The notes under the pieces were generated by a model, which was not told the DNA's origin, did no database searches, and saw nothing but the letters and a program-made list of their open reading frames with translations. A program made the position numbers and the translations under genes. This document shows, piece by piece, positions 9,223 through 18,591 of a DNA stretch of 64,000 bases. Origin of the DNA: Mesorhizobium escarrei. Its GTDB lineage: Bacteria > Pseudomonadota > Alphaproteobacteria > Rhizobiales > Rhizobiaceae. The stretch lies in NCBI RefSeq assembly GCF_935825525.1, contig NZ_CAKXZT010000160.1, positions 62,001-126,000 on the forward strand, in the 5' to 3' direction. Position 1 is the stretch's first letter, and each line of letters begins with the position of its first letter.

Positions 9223-10053
9223 TTACGTTCGCGCGTTAAGCTCGTATCGCGTGAACATCTCATGGTCGCTCAGCAGCCGATTCAGCAAATCGCCCCCACC
9301 TACATCTGCCAGGATAGGCCAGTCGTCGAGTCCCGCCGGCCGCTCCATCTGTGACCGGTGCGCGGCCAGCGCATGCCGTTTCACGTCGACGACATCGCCG
9401 ACATACGCGTTCGAATTGAACAGCGTGAGCCCACGCAAACCTGCAAGGGTCCGGATCGTTTGCCGCAATACGACGCGACTGAGGCCAGGCACTCGATCGT
9501 GCAGGCGAACCCATGGCCACTGATACCAGTACCAGACGGGATATTCGAACACGGTCACGCGCCGGCCATACAGTTGAAGCGCGCCTCGCGCGCCAAGATT
9601 GGTGGCAACATGGTCCGCAGGCGGCTCTTTTGTATGGGTGACGAACACGCTCTGCGGTTGCCAAACGAAAAGCAACTCAGCGATCGCCTCTGCGATCTTG
9701 CCGATGTGATGCTTTGCCATCCCGTCGGGAACACGCAGGAATCTCACCCGATCGGCCGACCCGCCCAACCGGCGAACCGCCTCGATCGCTTCGTCCTCGC
9801 GGGCGATCCGCAGCGCCTCCCTGTCAACCCGATTTGCATGCGATGCCGAACCGTCGGTAACGAAAATAAACCGGACATCAGCGCCCGAGCTAAGCTTCTT
9901 GCTGGCGACCCCTCCACATCCCAGCGTTTCATCATCAGGATGGGGTGCGATGATGACCGCCGACGCCTGCCAGTCTGCTACGTCGAATGGATGAGACCGC
10001 TTACGCATCGCTGTATCGAGCATAGCGCCAATCGTATGCCTGACGTCATGCAT
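9223..10053 (-). CDS. PIG-L family zinc N-deacetylase
   Basis: A 276-residue protein of the PIG-L / LmbE / MshB family. The signature AVIIAPHPDDETLGCGG near residue 35 supplies the zinc-binding His and the catalytic Asp of the PHPDDE motif. A second metal-ligand region (VTHTKEPPADHVATN near residue 150) supplies a further His. These enzymes remove N-acetyl groups from GlcNAc-type sugars or lipids, so partial deacetylation of a polysaccharide precursor is a reasonable role. The listed start is the ATG at 10053. Alternative ATG codons at 10023 and 10008 would still leave the whole domain. The gene is divergent from the CDP-sugar genes, with 89 bases between the starts. Confidence 0.85.
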   Translation of the reverse strand: MHDVRHTIGAMLDTAMRKRSHPFDVADWQASAVIIAPHPDDETLGCGGVASKKLSSGADVRFIFVTDGSASHANRVDREALRIAREDEAIEAVRRLGGSADRVRFLRVPDGMAKHHIGKIAEAIAELLFVWQPQSVFVTHTKEPPADHVATNLGARGALQLYGRRVTVFEYPVWYWYQWPWVRLHDRVPGLSRVVLRQTIRTLAGLRGLTLFNSNAYVGDVVDVKRHALAAHRSQMERPAGLDDWPILADVGGGDLLNRLLSDHEMFTRYELNART

Positions 10054-10142
10054 CGATGGTTCCGATCATCCCTTCTTCGGTGTGGTTCAACCCGACCTGC
10101 GCATGGTAGCAAAACACTGTAGGCGATTGGGGTGAGAAAACA

Positions 10143-10982
10143 ATGAAGGTAGGAATTCTTGCTGGCGGGCTGGGAACGCGGCTGGCGGAAGAAACCGAGA
10201 TCCGGCCGAAACCAATGGTCGAAATCGGAGCAAAGCCGATCCTTTGGCATATCATGATGCATTACTATGCCTATGGACACCGCGAATTCGCCATCGCGTT
10301 GGGATACAAGGGCGAATACATCAAACGCTGGTTCAGCGACTATGTCGCATTCGATGGCAGCTTGACTGTCAATGCCGCATCGGGAAGCGTCAAGCGTCAC
10401 TCGAACTCGCTGCCTGACTGGTCCGTCGATCTTGTGGAGACGGGGCTGAATACGCTGACGGGCGGCCGCATAAAACGCCTGATCGACTGGATGGGCGACG
10501 AGACATTCATGCTCACCTGGGGCGATGGCGTTTCGGACGTCAACCTTGATAGGCTGATCGCCTTCCACAAGTCGCATGGCAAGCTTGCAACGATGACGGC
10601 GGTGCGTCCGCCGGCACGCTATGGGCACATCGAATTCGATGGCCATCGCGTCGTCGACTTCACAGAAAAGCCCCAGGCCTCAGAGGGTTGGATCAATGGC
10701 GCCTTCTTCGTGCTCGAGCCGGGCATAAAGGACTATATCGATGGCGACGATGTCATGTTTGAACACGCGCCAATGCAACGGCTCGCGACCGACGGCCAAC
10801 TGATGGCATATCGCCACGAATCCTTCTGGCAATGCATGGACACCATCCGCGAAAAGCATCTCCTTCAGAAATTGTGGGACAGCGGACAGGCGCCCTGGAA
10901 AACATGGGAATTGATCGATGAAAGTTCTGGTTACAGGCCACCTCGGCTACATCGGTTCCGTCCTGACTCCGATGCTGCTTGA
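10143..10982 (+). CDS. rfbF: glucose-1-phosphate cytidylyltransferase
   Basis: A nucleotidyltransferase of about 260-279 residues. The N-terminus MKVGILAGGLGTRLAEET is the nucleotide-binding G-loop, and EIRPKPMVEIGAKPILWHIM carries the catalytic Lys of the RfbF family. KGEYIKRWF and FMLTWGDGVSDV match the CTP:glucose-1-phosphate enzymes rather than RmlA. The product, CDP-glucose, starts CDP-deoxysugar pathways. The frame extends 65 bases into the next gene. The family normally ends soon after the APWKTW segment, so the last 19 or so residues are an unusual tail. It is first in a probable operon with the SDR and two methyltransferases. A CDP-glucose 4,6-dehydratase is not obvious in the window. 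Confidence 0.92.
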   Translation: MKVGILAGGLGTRLAEETEIRPKPMVEIGAKPILWHIMMHYYAYGHREFAIALGYKGEYIKRWFSDYVAFDGSLTVNAASGSVKRHSNSLPDWSVDLVETGLNTLTGGRIKRLIDWMGDETFMLTWGDGVSDVNLDRLIAFHKSHGKLATMTAVRPPARYGHIEFDGHRVVDFTEKPQASEGWINGAFFVLEPGIKDYIDGDDVMFEHAPMQRLATDGQLMAYRHESFWQCMDTIREKHLLQKLWDSGQAPWKTWELIDESSGYRPPRLHRFRPDSDAA

Positions 10983-11961
10983 ACGCGGCCATGACGTCAC
11001 GGGCCTGGACAGCGACATCTTCCGGTCATGCACTTTCGTAGGGACGTTGGCCGAAGTGCCGACGGTCGAGAAAGACATCCGCGACATCGAAATCGACGAC
11101 GTCGCCGGCTTCGACGCGATCATCCATCTCGCCGGACTGTCAAACGATCCGTTGGGGGACTACCGACCCCTGCTTACCGAGGAAATCAACTGCGGCGCTT
11201 CGGTAAGGCTTGCGCAGCTCGCCAAGGCCGCCGGCGTCCAGCGGTTCCTGTATGCCTCCTCCTGCAGCAATTACGGCGCGGCCGGCGACAGCTTTCTAAC
11301 TGAAGATGCCCCCTTCAACCCGGTTACGCCTTACGGCGCCTCGAAGGCGAATGTGGAGCGCGCGGTCGCGCCGATGGCGGATCAATCGTTCAGCCCGACA
11401 TTCCTGCGTGCGTCCACTGCCTACGGCCTGTCGCCTCGCATCCGCTTCGATCTCGTGGTCAACAACCTGACTGCCTGGGCCTACACGACCGGCCTGGTCT
11501 ACCTCAAGAGCGACGGCTCGCCATGGCGTCCGATCGTCCATGTAGAGGACATTGCGCTGGCCTATATCGCCGTACTCGAAGCCGAGCGAGAGCTGGTCCA
11601 CAACGAGGCGTTCAATGTCGGCTTGACCACGGAAAATTATCAGATTCGAGAGATCGCGGAGCTGGTGCAAACGATCGTTCCCGACAGCCGCGTGAAGTTC
11701 GCGCCCGACGCCGGGCCAGACAAGCGGTGCTATCGCGTCGACTGCACCTATATTGGTCGCCGCCTGCACGGGTTTAAGCCGCAATGGACAGCACGGCGCG
11801 GTATCGAACAGCTCTACCACACATTTCGCGCCACAGGCCTTGCCCTTGGGGATTTCGAGGGCGAACGGTTCAAGCGCATCGCCCATGTGCAGAAGCTGAT
11901 CCAGGATGGCGAACTGGATACGGATCTTCGCCGCACACCGCAGTTAGCGGTAGCGGTTTAA
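10918..11961 (+). CDS. NAD-dependent epimerase/dehydratase (extended SDR)
   Basis: A 347-residue extended short-chain dehydrogenase. The N-terminus MKVLVTGHLGYIGSVLTPML is the GxxGxxG NAD-binding loop. IIHLAGLSNDP is the conserved HxAxxS region, the active-site Ser lies in YASSCSNYG, and the catalytic pair is the YGASK motif near residue 140. It follows RfbF with a 65-base out-of-frame overlap, and the ATG lies in GATCGATGAAAG without a strong ribosome-binding site, so translation may be coupled. It probably acts on a CDP- or NDP-hexose intermediate as 4-epimerase, 4,6-dehydratase or ketoreductase. Sequence alone does not settle which. Confidence 0.87.
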   Translation: MKVLVTGHLGYIGSVLTPMLLERGHDVTGLDSDIFRSCTFVGTLAEVPTVEKDIRDIEIDDVAGFDAIIHLAGLSNDPLGDYRPLLTEEINCGASVRLAQLAKAAGVQRFLYASSCSNYGAAGDSFLTEDAPFNPVTPYGASKANVERAVAPMADQSFSPTFLRASTAYGLSPRIRFDLVVNNLTAWAYTTGLVYLKSDGSPWRPIVHVEDIALAYIAVLEAERELVHNEAFNVGLTTENYQIREIAELVQTIVPDSRVKFAPDAGPDKRCYRVDCTYIGRRLHGFKPQWTARRGIEQLYHTFRATGLALGDFEGERFKRIAHVQKLIQDGELDTDLRRTPQLAVAV

Positions 11962-11986
11962 ACAAACACAGCCGGGAGCCATGGCC

Positions 11987-13234
11987 ATGATGATTGCTGG
12001 TGCAGCCTCTGTAACCGAGCAGGTTTGCCGCTCCTGCGGCGGAAGTCACATTGACACTTTCCTGAAGCTCGGCACGACGCCGCTTGCCGATCGGCTTCCA
12101 TCGAGCATCGACGAAGGCGAGGAAGAGCCTGTCTTTCCGCTCAGTGTCGCCTTTTGTGGCGATTGCAGCTTGGTGCAGATCACGGAAACGGTGAACCCCA
12201 GGATTCTGTTTGCCGATGCCTATCCCTACTACTCCTCGTTCTCGCAAGCGCTGCTGAGGCATTCCCGAGACAATGCGCGTGACTTGATCGAGCGTCGTAA
12301 CCTGGACGCCAGCAGCTTTGTGGTCGAGTTGGCGAGTAACGATGGCTATCTCCTGAAGAACTATGTCGAGGCGGGGATACCAGTACTCGGTATCGACCCG
12401 GCCGAAGGACCTGCCGCCGCTGCGGAGAAAATAGGCGTGCCGACACGCCTGGCTTTTTTCTCCCGCGAGCTGGCGGAGAAGCTTCGCCAACAGGAGATGC
12501 GAGCCGACGTCATTCACGCAAACAACGTTCTCGCCCACGTGGCCGACACCAATGGTTTTGTTGCAGGCATTGCGCGGTTGCTAAAGGACGACGGCGTTGC
12601 GGTGATCGAGGCGCCATATGTCGAACCAATGATCGATCATTGCGAATTCGACACGATCTACCACGAGCACCTCTGCTATTTTTCTGTGACGGCATTGGAC
12701 AAGCTGTTTCGACGCCATGGCCTTTATCTCAACGAGATAAAACACTTGTCGATTCATGGCGGTTCACTTCGCCTCTATGTGGAAATGCGGGAACATGTCG
12801 GAGCGAGCGTCACCGACCAGATCGCTCATGAAAGAGCGCGAGGGATCGACGCTATCGATTACTATCTCGATTTTTCCGCGACAGTCGACAAGTTGAAAGT
12901 CGAGCTCTCCGCATTGCTGCACCGGCTGAAAGCCAGCGGCGCCTCAATTGCCGCCTATGGAGCGGCGGCCAAAGGCGCCACCTTGATCAATACGGTTGGC
13001 ATCGGACGCGATGTGATCGACTTCGTCGTAGATCGCAACATTCACAAACAGGGCAAGCACATGCCCGGTCAGAAAATTCCGATCCGTCCTACGGAAGCTC
13101 TGTTGGAGGCGCAACCTGACTATGTTCTGGTGCTGGCCTGGAACTTCCTCGATGAAATCATCGAACAACAGGCTGAATATCGAGCCCGGGGCGGAAAATT
13201 CATCGTTCCCGTGCCGACCCCGCGGATCGTGTGA
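11987..13234 (+). CDS. sugar C-methyltransferase (TylCIII-like, three-domain)
   Basis: About 415 residues. An N-terminal zinc-ribbon-like domain (CRSCGG, then FCGDCSL) is followed by a SAM-binding Rossmann domain (VVELASNDGYLLKNYVEAG near residue 105) and a C-terminal Rossmann-like domain (AAYGAAAKGATLINT, then FVVDRNIHKQGKHMPG). This order is that of NDP-ketosugar C-3 methyltransferases. The ATG at 11981 is open, but GGGAG at 11974-11978 is only two bases from it and eight from the ATG at 11987, so I prefer 11987. It follows the SDR by 25 bases and overlaps the next methyltransferase by four. With RfbF and the SDR it suggests synthesis of a CDP-activated branched-chain deoxysugar. The exact sugar is inference. 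Confidence 0.87.
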   Translation: MMIAGAASVTEQVCRSCGGSHIDTFLKLGTTPLADRLPSSIDEGEEEPVFPLSVAFCGDCSLVQITETVNPRILFADAYPYYSSFSQALLRHSRDNARDLIERRNLDASSFVVELASNDGYLLKNYVEAGIPVLGIDPAEGPAAAAEKIGVPTRLAFFSRELAEKLRQQEMRADVIHANNVLAHVADTNGFVAGIARLLKDDGVAVIEAPYVEPMIDHCEFDTIYHEHLCYFSVTALDKLFRRHGLYLNEIKHLSIHGGSLRLYVEMREHVGASVTDQIAHERARGIDAIDYYLDFSATVDKLKVELSALLHRLKASGASIAAYGAAAKGATLINTVGIGRDVIDFVVDRNIHKQGKHMPGQKIPIRPTEALLEAQPDYVLVLAWNFLDEIIEQQAEYRARGGKFIVPVPTPRIV

Positions 13235-14451
13235 CCGTGCAAGCCCGAAGCGCTGCCTGCGCCGAGACGCGTGAACCGGTGACGAATTCGATCCGCCTTC
13301 GCGGCGATTGTCCGGTCTGTCGGCGCAACGATCTGCTGCACTCGGTATCGTTCGAAGCCATTCCGTTTTCGTGCAATTCCCTGCACCCTGACGCAAACTC
13401 GGCCATTGCTGCGCCGACTGGCCAATTCGTCCTTGCGTTTTGCCGCAGTTGTGAACATTTCTTCAACGCGGCGTTCGAAGATGGTCGGATCGGCTATACG
13501 CAGAATTACGAGAACTCCCTGCATTTCTCGCCACGCTTCGTGGCCTTTGTCGAGGATCTTGCGGGTCGCCTGTCCACTGCCTACGCACTTGACGGAAAAT
13601 TGGTCGTCGATATCGGTTGCGGCAAGGGCGATTTCCTCAAACGGCTTTGCTCAACCAGCGGCGCCAGAGGCATTGGTTTCGACAGGAGCTTCGAAGACGA
13701 TCGGGGCGACGACGTCGCCGGCGTTGAGTTCATCAATGACTGGTTCAGCGATGCCTATCCGGACGTCAAGCCTGACTTCGTTTCCTGCCGTCACGTCCTG
13801 GAACACATCGCCAGCCCGATCGCCTTCCTGCAGGGGCTTCGCTCCCATCCAGGCGTTGAGCCGAGCACCGTATTTTACATCGAGGTGCCTAATGCGCTTT
13901 ATACATTGCGCGACATGGGAATCTGGGATCTGATCTACGAGCACGTTTCCTATTTCACGCCTCACTCGCTGCGGGCAGCAATGCAGACAGCAGGCTTCGA
14001 GGTGCTGGATCAGGGCGCGTCGTTCGGTGACCAGTACCTCTTCATCGAAGCAAAGCCTGTCGAAACCGGGATGACGGCCGATTCTTTCAGTCCTGGAAAG
14101 ATTGATGCGTTGGTCCGTCGCTTCGACCAGACCTATCGCGACAAGGTCGCCTGGTGGCGCGATTACCTTGCGACGCGGGATCCGGAGCAGACCGTGGTCT
14201 GGGGTGCGGGATCAAAGGGCATCACTTTCGTCAACGTCGTTCCCGAGGGGGCGCGGATCAGCGCTCTGGTCGACGTCAACCCGCACAAGCAAGGGCGCTT
14301 TGCTCCTGGAGCCGGGACACCGGTGGTTGGCCCCGAGAGCTTGCGCGGTAAGCTCCTGCAGTCGATCGTCGTGATGAATCCGCTCTACCGAGACGAAGTT
14401 GCCCAGGCCGCATACAAGCTCGGTCTCTCGGCGGAGATCATCGTGGCATAA
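13231..14451 (+). CDS. class I SAM methyltransferase, zinc-ribbon type
   Basis: 406 residues from a GTG that overlaps the preceding stop codon (GTGA), a translational-coupling arrangement. It has the same three-part build as its upstream neighbour: two CxxC pairs (CPVCRRN near residue 28 and FCRSCEHFF near 70), the SAM motif LVVDIGCGKGDFLKRLC near 125, and a C-terminal Rossmann-like part with VVWGAGSKGITFVN and LVDVNPHKQGRF. It is closer in motif detail to the gene at 15713-16933 than to the gene before it. It probably methylates a sugar or glycan intermediate. Whether it is C- or O-directed is not readable. Confidence 0.83.
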   Translation: MTVQARSAACAETREPVTNSIRLRGDCPVCRRNDLLHSVSFEAIPFSCNSLHPDANSAIAAPTGQFVLAFCRSCEHFFNAAFEDGRIGYTQNYENSLHFSPRFVAFVEDLAGRLSTAYALDGKLVVDIGCGKGDFLKRLCSTSGARGIGFDRSFEDDRGDDVAGVEFINDWFSDAYPDVKPDFVSCRHVLEHIASPIAFLQGLRSHPGVEPSTVFYIEVPNALYTLRDMGIWDLIYEHVSYFTPHSLRAAMQTAGFEVLDQGASFGDQYLFIEAKPVETGMTADSFSPGKIDALVRRFDQTYRDKVAWWRDYLATRDPEQTVVWGAGSKGITFVNVVPEGARISALVDVNPHKQGRFAPGAGTPVVGPESLRGKLLQSIVVMNPLYRDEVAQAAYKLGLSAEIIVA

Positions 14452-14730
14452 TTCGACGATCTGCCCGCTGCAGTTTAGCGCCTCTGATCCCACCGCTGTC
14501 GATCTGGTCCAGGTTGCCTGAAGCGGCCCACCTTGTAGCCAGCGACGAGAGCGGGATCACGTCAGACTGAACCAGGGATCCCCGCACGCCTGTTTGTTTT
14601 CGCCGCATCTCTACGAGCCCAAGTGATTCCATTTGGCTGCTCGAGCCGATCGGGAGAGCTCTGGGTTGCCGTGATCGCAGATGCCAGTTCGGCGTCGTTG
14701 ACGGAAGGCCCTAACCGTCGCAGCAGATTT
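14452..14730. other. convergent intergenic region
   Basis: A 279-base gap between the methyltransferase ending at 14451 and the convergent glycosyltransferase ending at 14731. Short open frames on both strands have no recognisable similarity. I found no clear intrinsic terminator. Confidence 0.35.
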
Positions 14731-15684
14731 CTAACCAGGAGATCGGTCTGAGCCGACGTGGTTCAGTGCCCCCAAGCCGGCGCCACGCAGCTTCTCCCGG
14801 AGCCTCGGGGAGACCGCGCCTACAGCCTCCAGGCACAGTCTCGCGAAGACCAGCGGATCGGAGAGCCAAGCAATCAGATGAAACAGTGTCCGACCCAGCG
14901 GTGCCGTCCGCCTGTGCCGGTGGGCAATCGCGACGAGGTGTTTTATCCGTCTTGAGAATTCAAACGGTTTCGCGCTACAGCCCGCCGTATCTTGCCAGGC
15001 CAATCGTTCCGAGTTCGGCAATCGCACCGATCGCCTCGGATGGTCGCGGTTGTACAGAATTGCGTTGGGCACGTGAACAAACGTTCCGAGAAGAGCCATC
15101 TCGGCCAGAAGCGCGCGATCGGACCCATAATAGGACTCATGCAGTGTCGTTTTAGCTAACGAGTCCCGGCGCCAAAGGCCGAACATAGCCGCATCGCATC
15201 CGGGCGCTGCAACCATCAGCCCGAAACGGGCAGCGGGCGACGATCCTCCCATATCCGGCAATCCCCCTTCGACATAGGAAGTCAGCAGACCGGTCTCGTC
15301 GATTCCCAGCAGGCGCGGGTAGGCAATGACGTGGCGGGCATTCGCGTCAAGCGCACGCACGCAGTCTGTCAAGAAACCACTGCTCAAGAGGTCATCGTGG
15401 GCGCACCATTTGAAATATTCGCCTGTGCTCAGCTGGAAAGCTCGATTGAAATTGGCACCGGCGCCCAAATTGCGTGCGTTCCGGACATAGCGGACGCGCT
15501 TGTCCCGCCGCGCGAATTCCAGACATATATCGGCTGTTCCATCTGTCGAGGCATTGTCGGTGATGACGAGTTCGAAATCATCGAAGTCCTGCTCGAGGAT
15601 CGACCGGATCGCCTCGGAGACGAAATTCTCGCCGTTGTAGACCGGCATACCAAGGGACACTTGCGGCGACTTGGGATGTTCCAT
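14731..15684 (-). CDS. glycosyltransferase family 2
   Basis: About 317 residues from the ATG at 15684. The frame is open to 15750, which would overlap the upstream gene by 38 bases, but the 15684 start gives the usual GT2 N-terminus. The GT-A domain shows VSLGMPVYNGENFVSEAI, then FELVITDNASTDGTADI and the acidic metal motif in KWCAHDDLLSSGF near residue 95. The inverting transfer of a hexose from an NDP-sugar to a lipid-linked acceptor is the family reaction. The C-terminus is amphipathic, without a clear transmembrane helix. It is the third gene of a minus-strand run with 15713-16933 and 16930-18246. Confidence 0.88.
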   Translation of the reverse strand: MEHPKSPQVSLGMPVYNGENFVSEAIRSILEQDFDDFELVITDNASTDGTADICLEFARRDKRVRYVRNARNLGAGANFNRAFQLSTGEYFKWCAHDDLLSSGFLTDCVRALDANARHVIAYPRLLGIDETGLLTSYVEGGLPDMGGSSPAARFGLMVAAPGCDAAMFGLWRRDSLAKTTLHESYYGSDRALLAEMALLGTFVHVPNAILYNRDHPRRSVRLPNSERLAWQDTAGCSAKPFEFSRRIKHLVAIAHRHRRTAPLGRTLFHLIAWLSDPLVFARLCLEAVGAVSPRLREKLRGAGLGALNHVGSDRSPG

Positions 15685-15712
15685 TTCGGGTTCTTCTTTG
15701 ACGAGAGCGCAA

Positions 15713-16933
15713 TCAGACCGCGACGACTTCCGGTCGAAGATCCAGCGCAATCAAGGATTGCGCCACTTCGTTCAGGTATATCGGGTTCATGACGATGACG
15801 AGATCAGGCGGAGTGTCCAAGAGGTCGCTTGGCGCGATGACCGGGTGACCGGTTCCGGGCGTAAACTTGCCTTGCTTGTAGGGGTTGATATCGACTGCTG
15901 CCCAGACTTCGTCTCCAAGCTGCAAGGTCGTCAGGAACGACACTGCCTTGGAGCCGCCACCCCACAGGACGACCCGCCGGCCGGCGGCGTATGCGGCGCG
16001 GATGCGCTCCTGCCAAAAATCCTGAACCGCACGCACGCGAGCGGGAAAGATTTCCGCCAAACGGTGCATTACCTCCAGATCGTGCTCGAGCGGTAGTCTC
16101 GGCGTCGTCCGACCGGCCGATGGCCGGGCGTACTGGACGATGTACTGGTTGTCATAGACGAGCTCCAGATCAGTAACGTCGAAACCTTCCTGACGAAACA
16201 GGCGTGCGTGCGCGCCAGGACTGAAATAGGAGCAATGCTCGTAGTAAATGTCCCAGAACGCGCTCTCGACGAGCACACGTTTGGCATCCGGCGTCTCGAA
16301 AACCGCCCAATCCTGGGTCCTTTTGCCGATCATCTTGCGGATCAGCCGCACGAAACTCGACACCGAGCTTACGTGCTCGAGCGTGTGGCGACAGAGGACC
16401 GTATCCGCCTGAAGATGCTGGTAGTCTGGTCCGAAATAGTCGACGATGATCTTGACGTCGCCGTACTCATCGTTGCGGCCTTTGTCGGCTCGATAGGCTG
16501 GATCGATGCCGAGCCCGGTGGCGCCGCCCGATATGCAAAGCTCGCGGAGAAATTCACCCTTGCCGCAGCCGATCTCCAACACGTGCTTGCCGGCTATCGC
16601 ACATTTTTGTGCGATCTCGCGTGCAAGTCCCTTCGCGAAACTGTTGAAGGTGCTGGAAAAATGCTGGGATTCCTCGAAATTGGTCGAGTACCCAATGATC
16701 GTTTCGTCAAAGGCCCTGTTGAATATGAATCCGCATGCCTCGCAGAATGCGAGGTCAAGGTCGCGGCGGGGAAAGGCGTGGGCTTCTCGGGCCGAGTTCA
16801 GCAGGACGCAACTATGCACCGGGATGGATTCGACCCGGTAGATTGACCGGCTGACTGGCGCCGAGCAGCACGGGCACGCGATCGGTCGAAGCGCTTTTCT
16901 GTTGCTTGCCATGTGAAGGTCAAATGAATTCAT
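15713..16933 (-). CDS. class I SAM methyltransferase, zinc-ribbon type (paralogue)
   Basis: 406 residues, a paralogue of the protein at 13231-14451. It has the N-terminal Cys pairs (CPCCSAP and FCEACGFIF), the SAM motif HVLEIGCGKGEFLREL near residue 117, LCRHTLEHVSS, and the C-terminal VVLWGGGSKAVSFLTT with VDINPYKQGKF. The equal length and shared order suggest a duplication within the locus followed by divergence. The start ATG overlaps the stop of the upstream GT4 gene by four bases (ATGA), so they are translationally coupled. The expected role is methylation of a polysaccharide sugar. Confidence 0.83.
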   Translation of the reverse strand: MNSFDLHMASNRKALRPIACPCCSAPVSRSIYRVESIPVHSCVLLNSAREAHAFPRRDLDLAFCEACGFIFNRAFDETIIGYSTNFEESQHFSSTFNSFAKGLAREIAQKCAIAGKHVLEIGCGKGEFLRELCISGGATGLGIDPAYRADKGRNDEYGDVKIIVDYFGPDYQHLQADTVLCRHTLEHVSSVSSFVRLIRKMIGKRTQDWAVFETPDAKRVLVESAFWDIYYEHCSYFSPGAHARLFRQEGFDVTDLELVYDNQYIVQYARPSAGRTTPRLPLEHDLEVMHRLAEIFPARVRAVQDFWQERIRAAYAAGRRVVLWGGGSKAVSFLTTLQLGDEVWAAVDINPYKQGKFTPGTGHPVIAPSDLLDTPPDLVIVMNPIYLNEVAQSLIALDLRPEVVAV

Positions 16934-18246
16934 TGTAGAATTGGCTCGACAAGGGAACCGGTTATATCGCGCGTCGAGCTCTCGGCTCCGAAGAGTTCAT
17001 TGTACTCGGTTGCGCGAGCGAGTTGGACAGACTGGGCCAGGCCAAGGGCGTCGAGTATCGCCAGGTCGAACCTTTCCTCGGAGAACCGGGTCGCGTTCAT
17101 GCGACAGCCCTGCGGCGTGATGGACAGCGCATTTTTCTCGAATAGATCAATGGCCCCAGCTACGGAATCGATGGCCTGACGGTCGAAGAGCACACCTGTC
17201 GGATGGGCGCTCTCGCCAAGCGGCCGGACAATGTCGCGCGCGCCGCCACGGCCGAAGGCGATCAATGGCGTGCCGCACGCCTGGGCCTCGGCAAGCGTTA
17301 TCCCGAAATCCTCGCATCCAGCGAACACCATCGCACGAGCGTTGGCGATTTTTTCGATGTATTCATGCCGCGGCAGATAGCCGGTGAAGACTATGTTGGG
17401 GCCGGCAAGCGATCGCAAATGCTTGGATTGTACTTCGTCGCCGACAACAACCAGGCGACGCGACGGCGTTTTGCTGAACGCCTCGATTATCAGATCCGTA
17501 CGTTTATACGGGGCGTGGAACGCGGCCGTGACGTAGTAGTCATCCTTGTTGACGACGAGTTTAAGATCCTCGATGGCGACGGGCGGATGGACTACCCGCG
17601 CGTCGCGGCCGTAAATCCGCTCGATTCGAGAGCGGACATAATTCGAGTTTGCCAGCATCAGGTCAGGACCGTGCGCCGTTCTCGTGTCCCAGGTCCGCAG
17701 CCTGTGAAGCATGTAGCGAAAGGCCAGACCCTTGGGGCCAAATCCCAAGCCGGCCTGCTGCAAATAGGAGAATTGTTCGTCCCACGCATATCGCACCGGA
17801 CTGTGCACATAGCACAAATGTGGTTGGTCTGGGCGGGTCAGAACGCCTCGAGAAAATGCGGCCGACGAGGAAATTACCGCGTCATAACCTGTGACGTCAA
17901 ATTGTTCGATCATAAACGGACAGAGAAAGAATAGTGACCTGTAGTACTTTTCCACGAACGGAAGTCGATTCATGCCGGAAACGTGGAAAATTACGCCCCG
18001 AAAATATTCTTCCTTGATCTCCTTCGGGAGAAAATCAAACAGCGTGAAGACCTCGGCTCTCGGAAATATCTTGCAGATCCGGGCAAGGACCTGCTCGCCT
18101 CCCCGAAAATTCGGGCACCAATCATGCACGACCGCGATGCGCGCGTTGCGGTCGATGGCGGCAAATGGCGTCTTGCTGATGGATCGCAAATGTTTGGCAT
18201 CACGGCCCACCATGGTGGTTGCTTTCGGCTGTCGCACATGGCGCAT
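16930..18246 (-). CDS. glycosyltransferase family 4
   Basis: 438 residues with a GT-B fold. The N-terminal domain begins RIAVVHDWCPNFRGGEQVLARI near residue 35, the usual GT4 glycine-rich opening. The donor domain carries the AMVFAGCEDFGITLAEAQACGTP E-x7-E block near residue 325. The ATG at 18246 has a strong GGGAGG about seven bases upstream, which decides the start although it leaves a 30-residue leader before the domain. It is the first gene of a three-gene minus-strand operon (GT4, methyltransferase, GT2) and is divergent from the ExoF-like export gene across 345 bases. Confidence 0.9.
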   Translation of the reverse strand: MRHVRQPKATTMVGRDAKHLRSISKTPFAAIDRNARIAVVHDWCPNFRGGEQVLARICKIFPRAEVFTLFDFLPKEIKEEYFRGVIFHVSGMNRLPFVEKYYRSLFFLCPFMIEQFDVTGYDAVISSSAAFSRGVLTRPDQPHLCYVHSPVRYAWDEQFSYLQQAGLGFGPKGLAFRYMLHRLRTWDTRTAHGPDLMLANSNYVRSRIERIYGRDARVVHPPVAIEDLKLVVNKDDYYVTAAFHAPYKRTDLIIEAFSKTPSRRLVVVGDEVQSKHLRSLAGPNIVFTGYLPRHEYIEKIANARAMVFAGCEDFGITLAEAQACGTPLIAFGRGGARDIVRPLGESAHPTGVLFDRQAIDSVAGAIDLFEKNALSITPQGCRMNATRFSEERFDLAILDALGLAQSVQLARATEYNELFGAESSTRDITGSLVEPILQ

Positions 18247-18591
18247 GCATTGCCCTCCCGGAATGTTGGCACCTTTCCGGAATTCTTGTTGCCCGGATGC
18301 TCAGCAACTGTGTGTCGTCCGCCCCGTCCAAACAAGCTGCCTATCGGGTTAAGCGCCGCACACTCCCGAGGCCGGATGTACTCCAACGGGGTACGCCTCC
18401 TACTTCGATGGGCCTAAGCACGCATCGACGGTAACCTTATGCGCAGGCTGTATCGGCGCGCTTGGTGGATTACGATGGTGGTGCTCCGATTTCGGAAGCC
18501 ATCTTGGAAGCGTTACTTGTGTCTACTGGCCTGGACGGAGAGTTAACTTCCGGAGCCACACTATGTTCGGGAATCCAGTGTAGAGGTAAAA
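18247..18591. other. divergent promoter region
   Basis: A 345-base non-coding gap between divergent genes, the GT4 gene to the left and the ExoF-like gene to the right. Promoters for both operons should lie here. The segment 18541-18591 is less GC-rich and carries AGAGG just before the ATG at 18592. I could not pick a confident -35/-10 pair. Confidence 0.4.
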
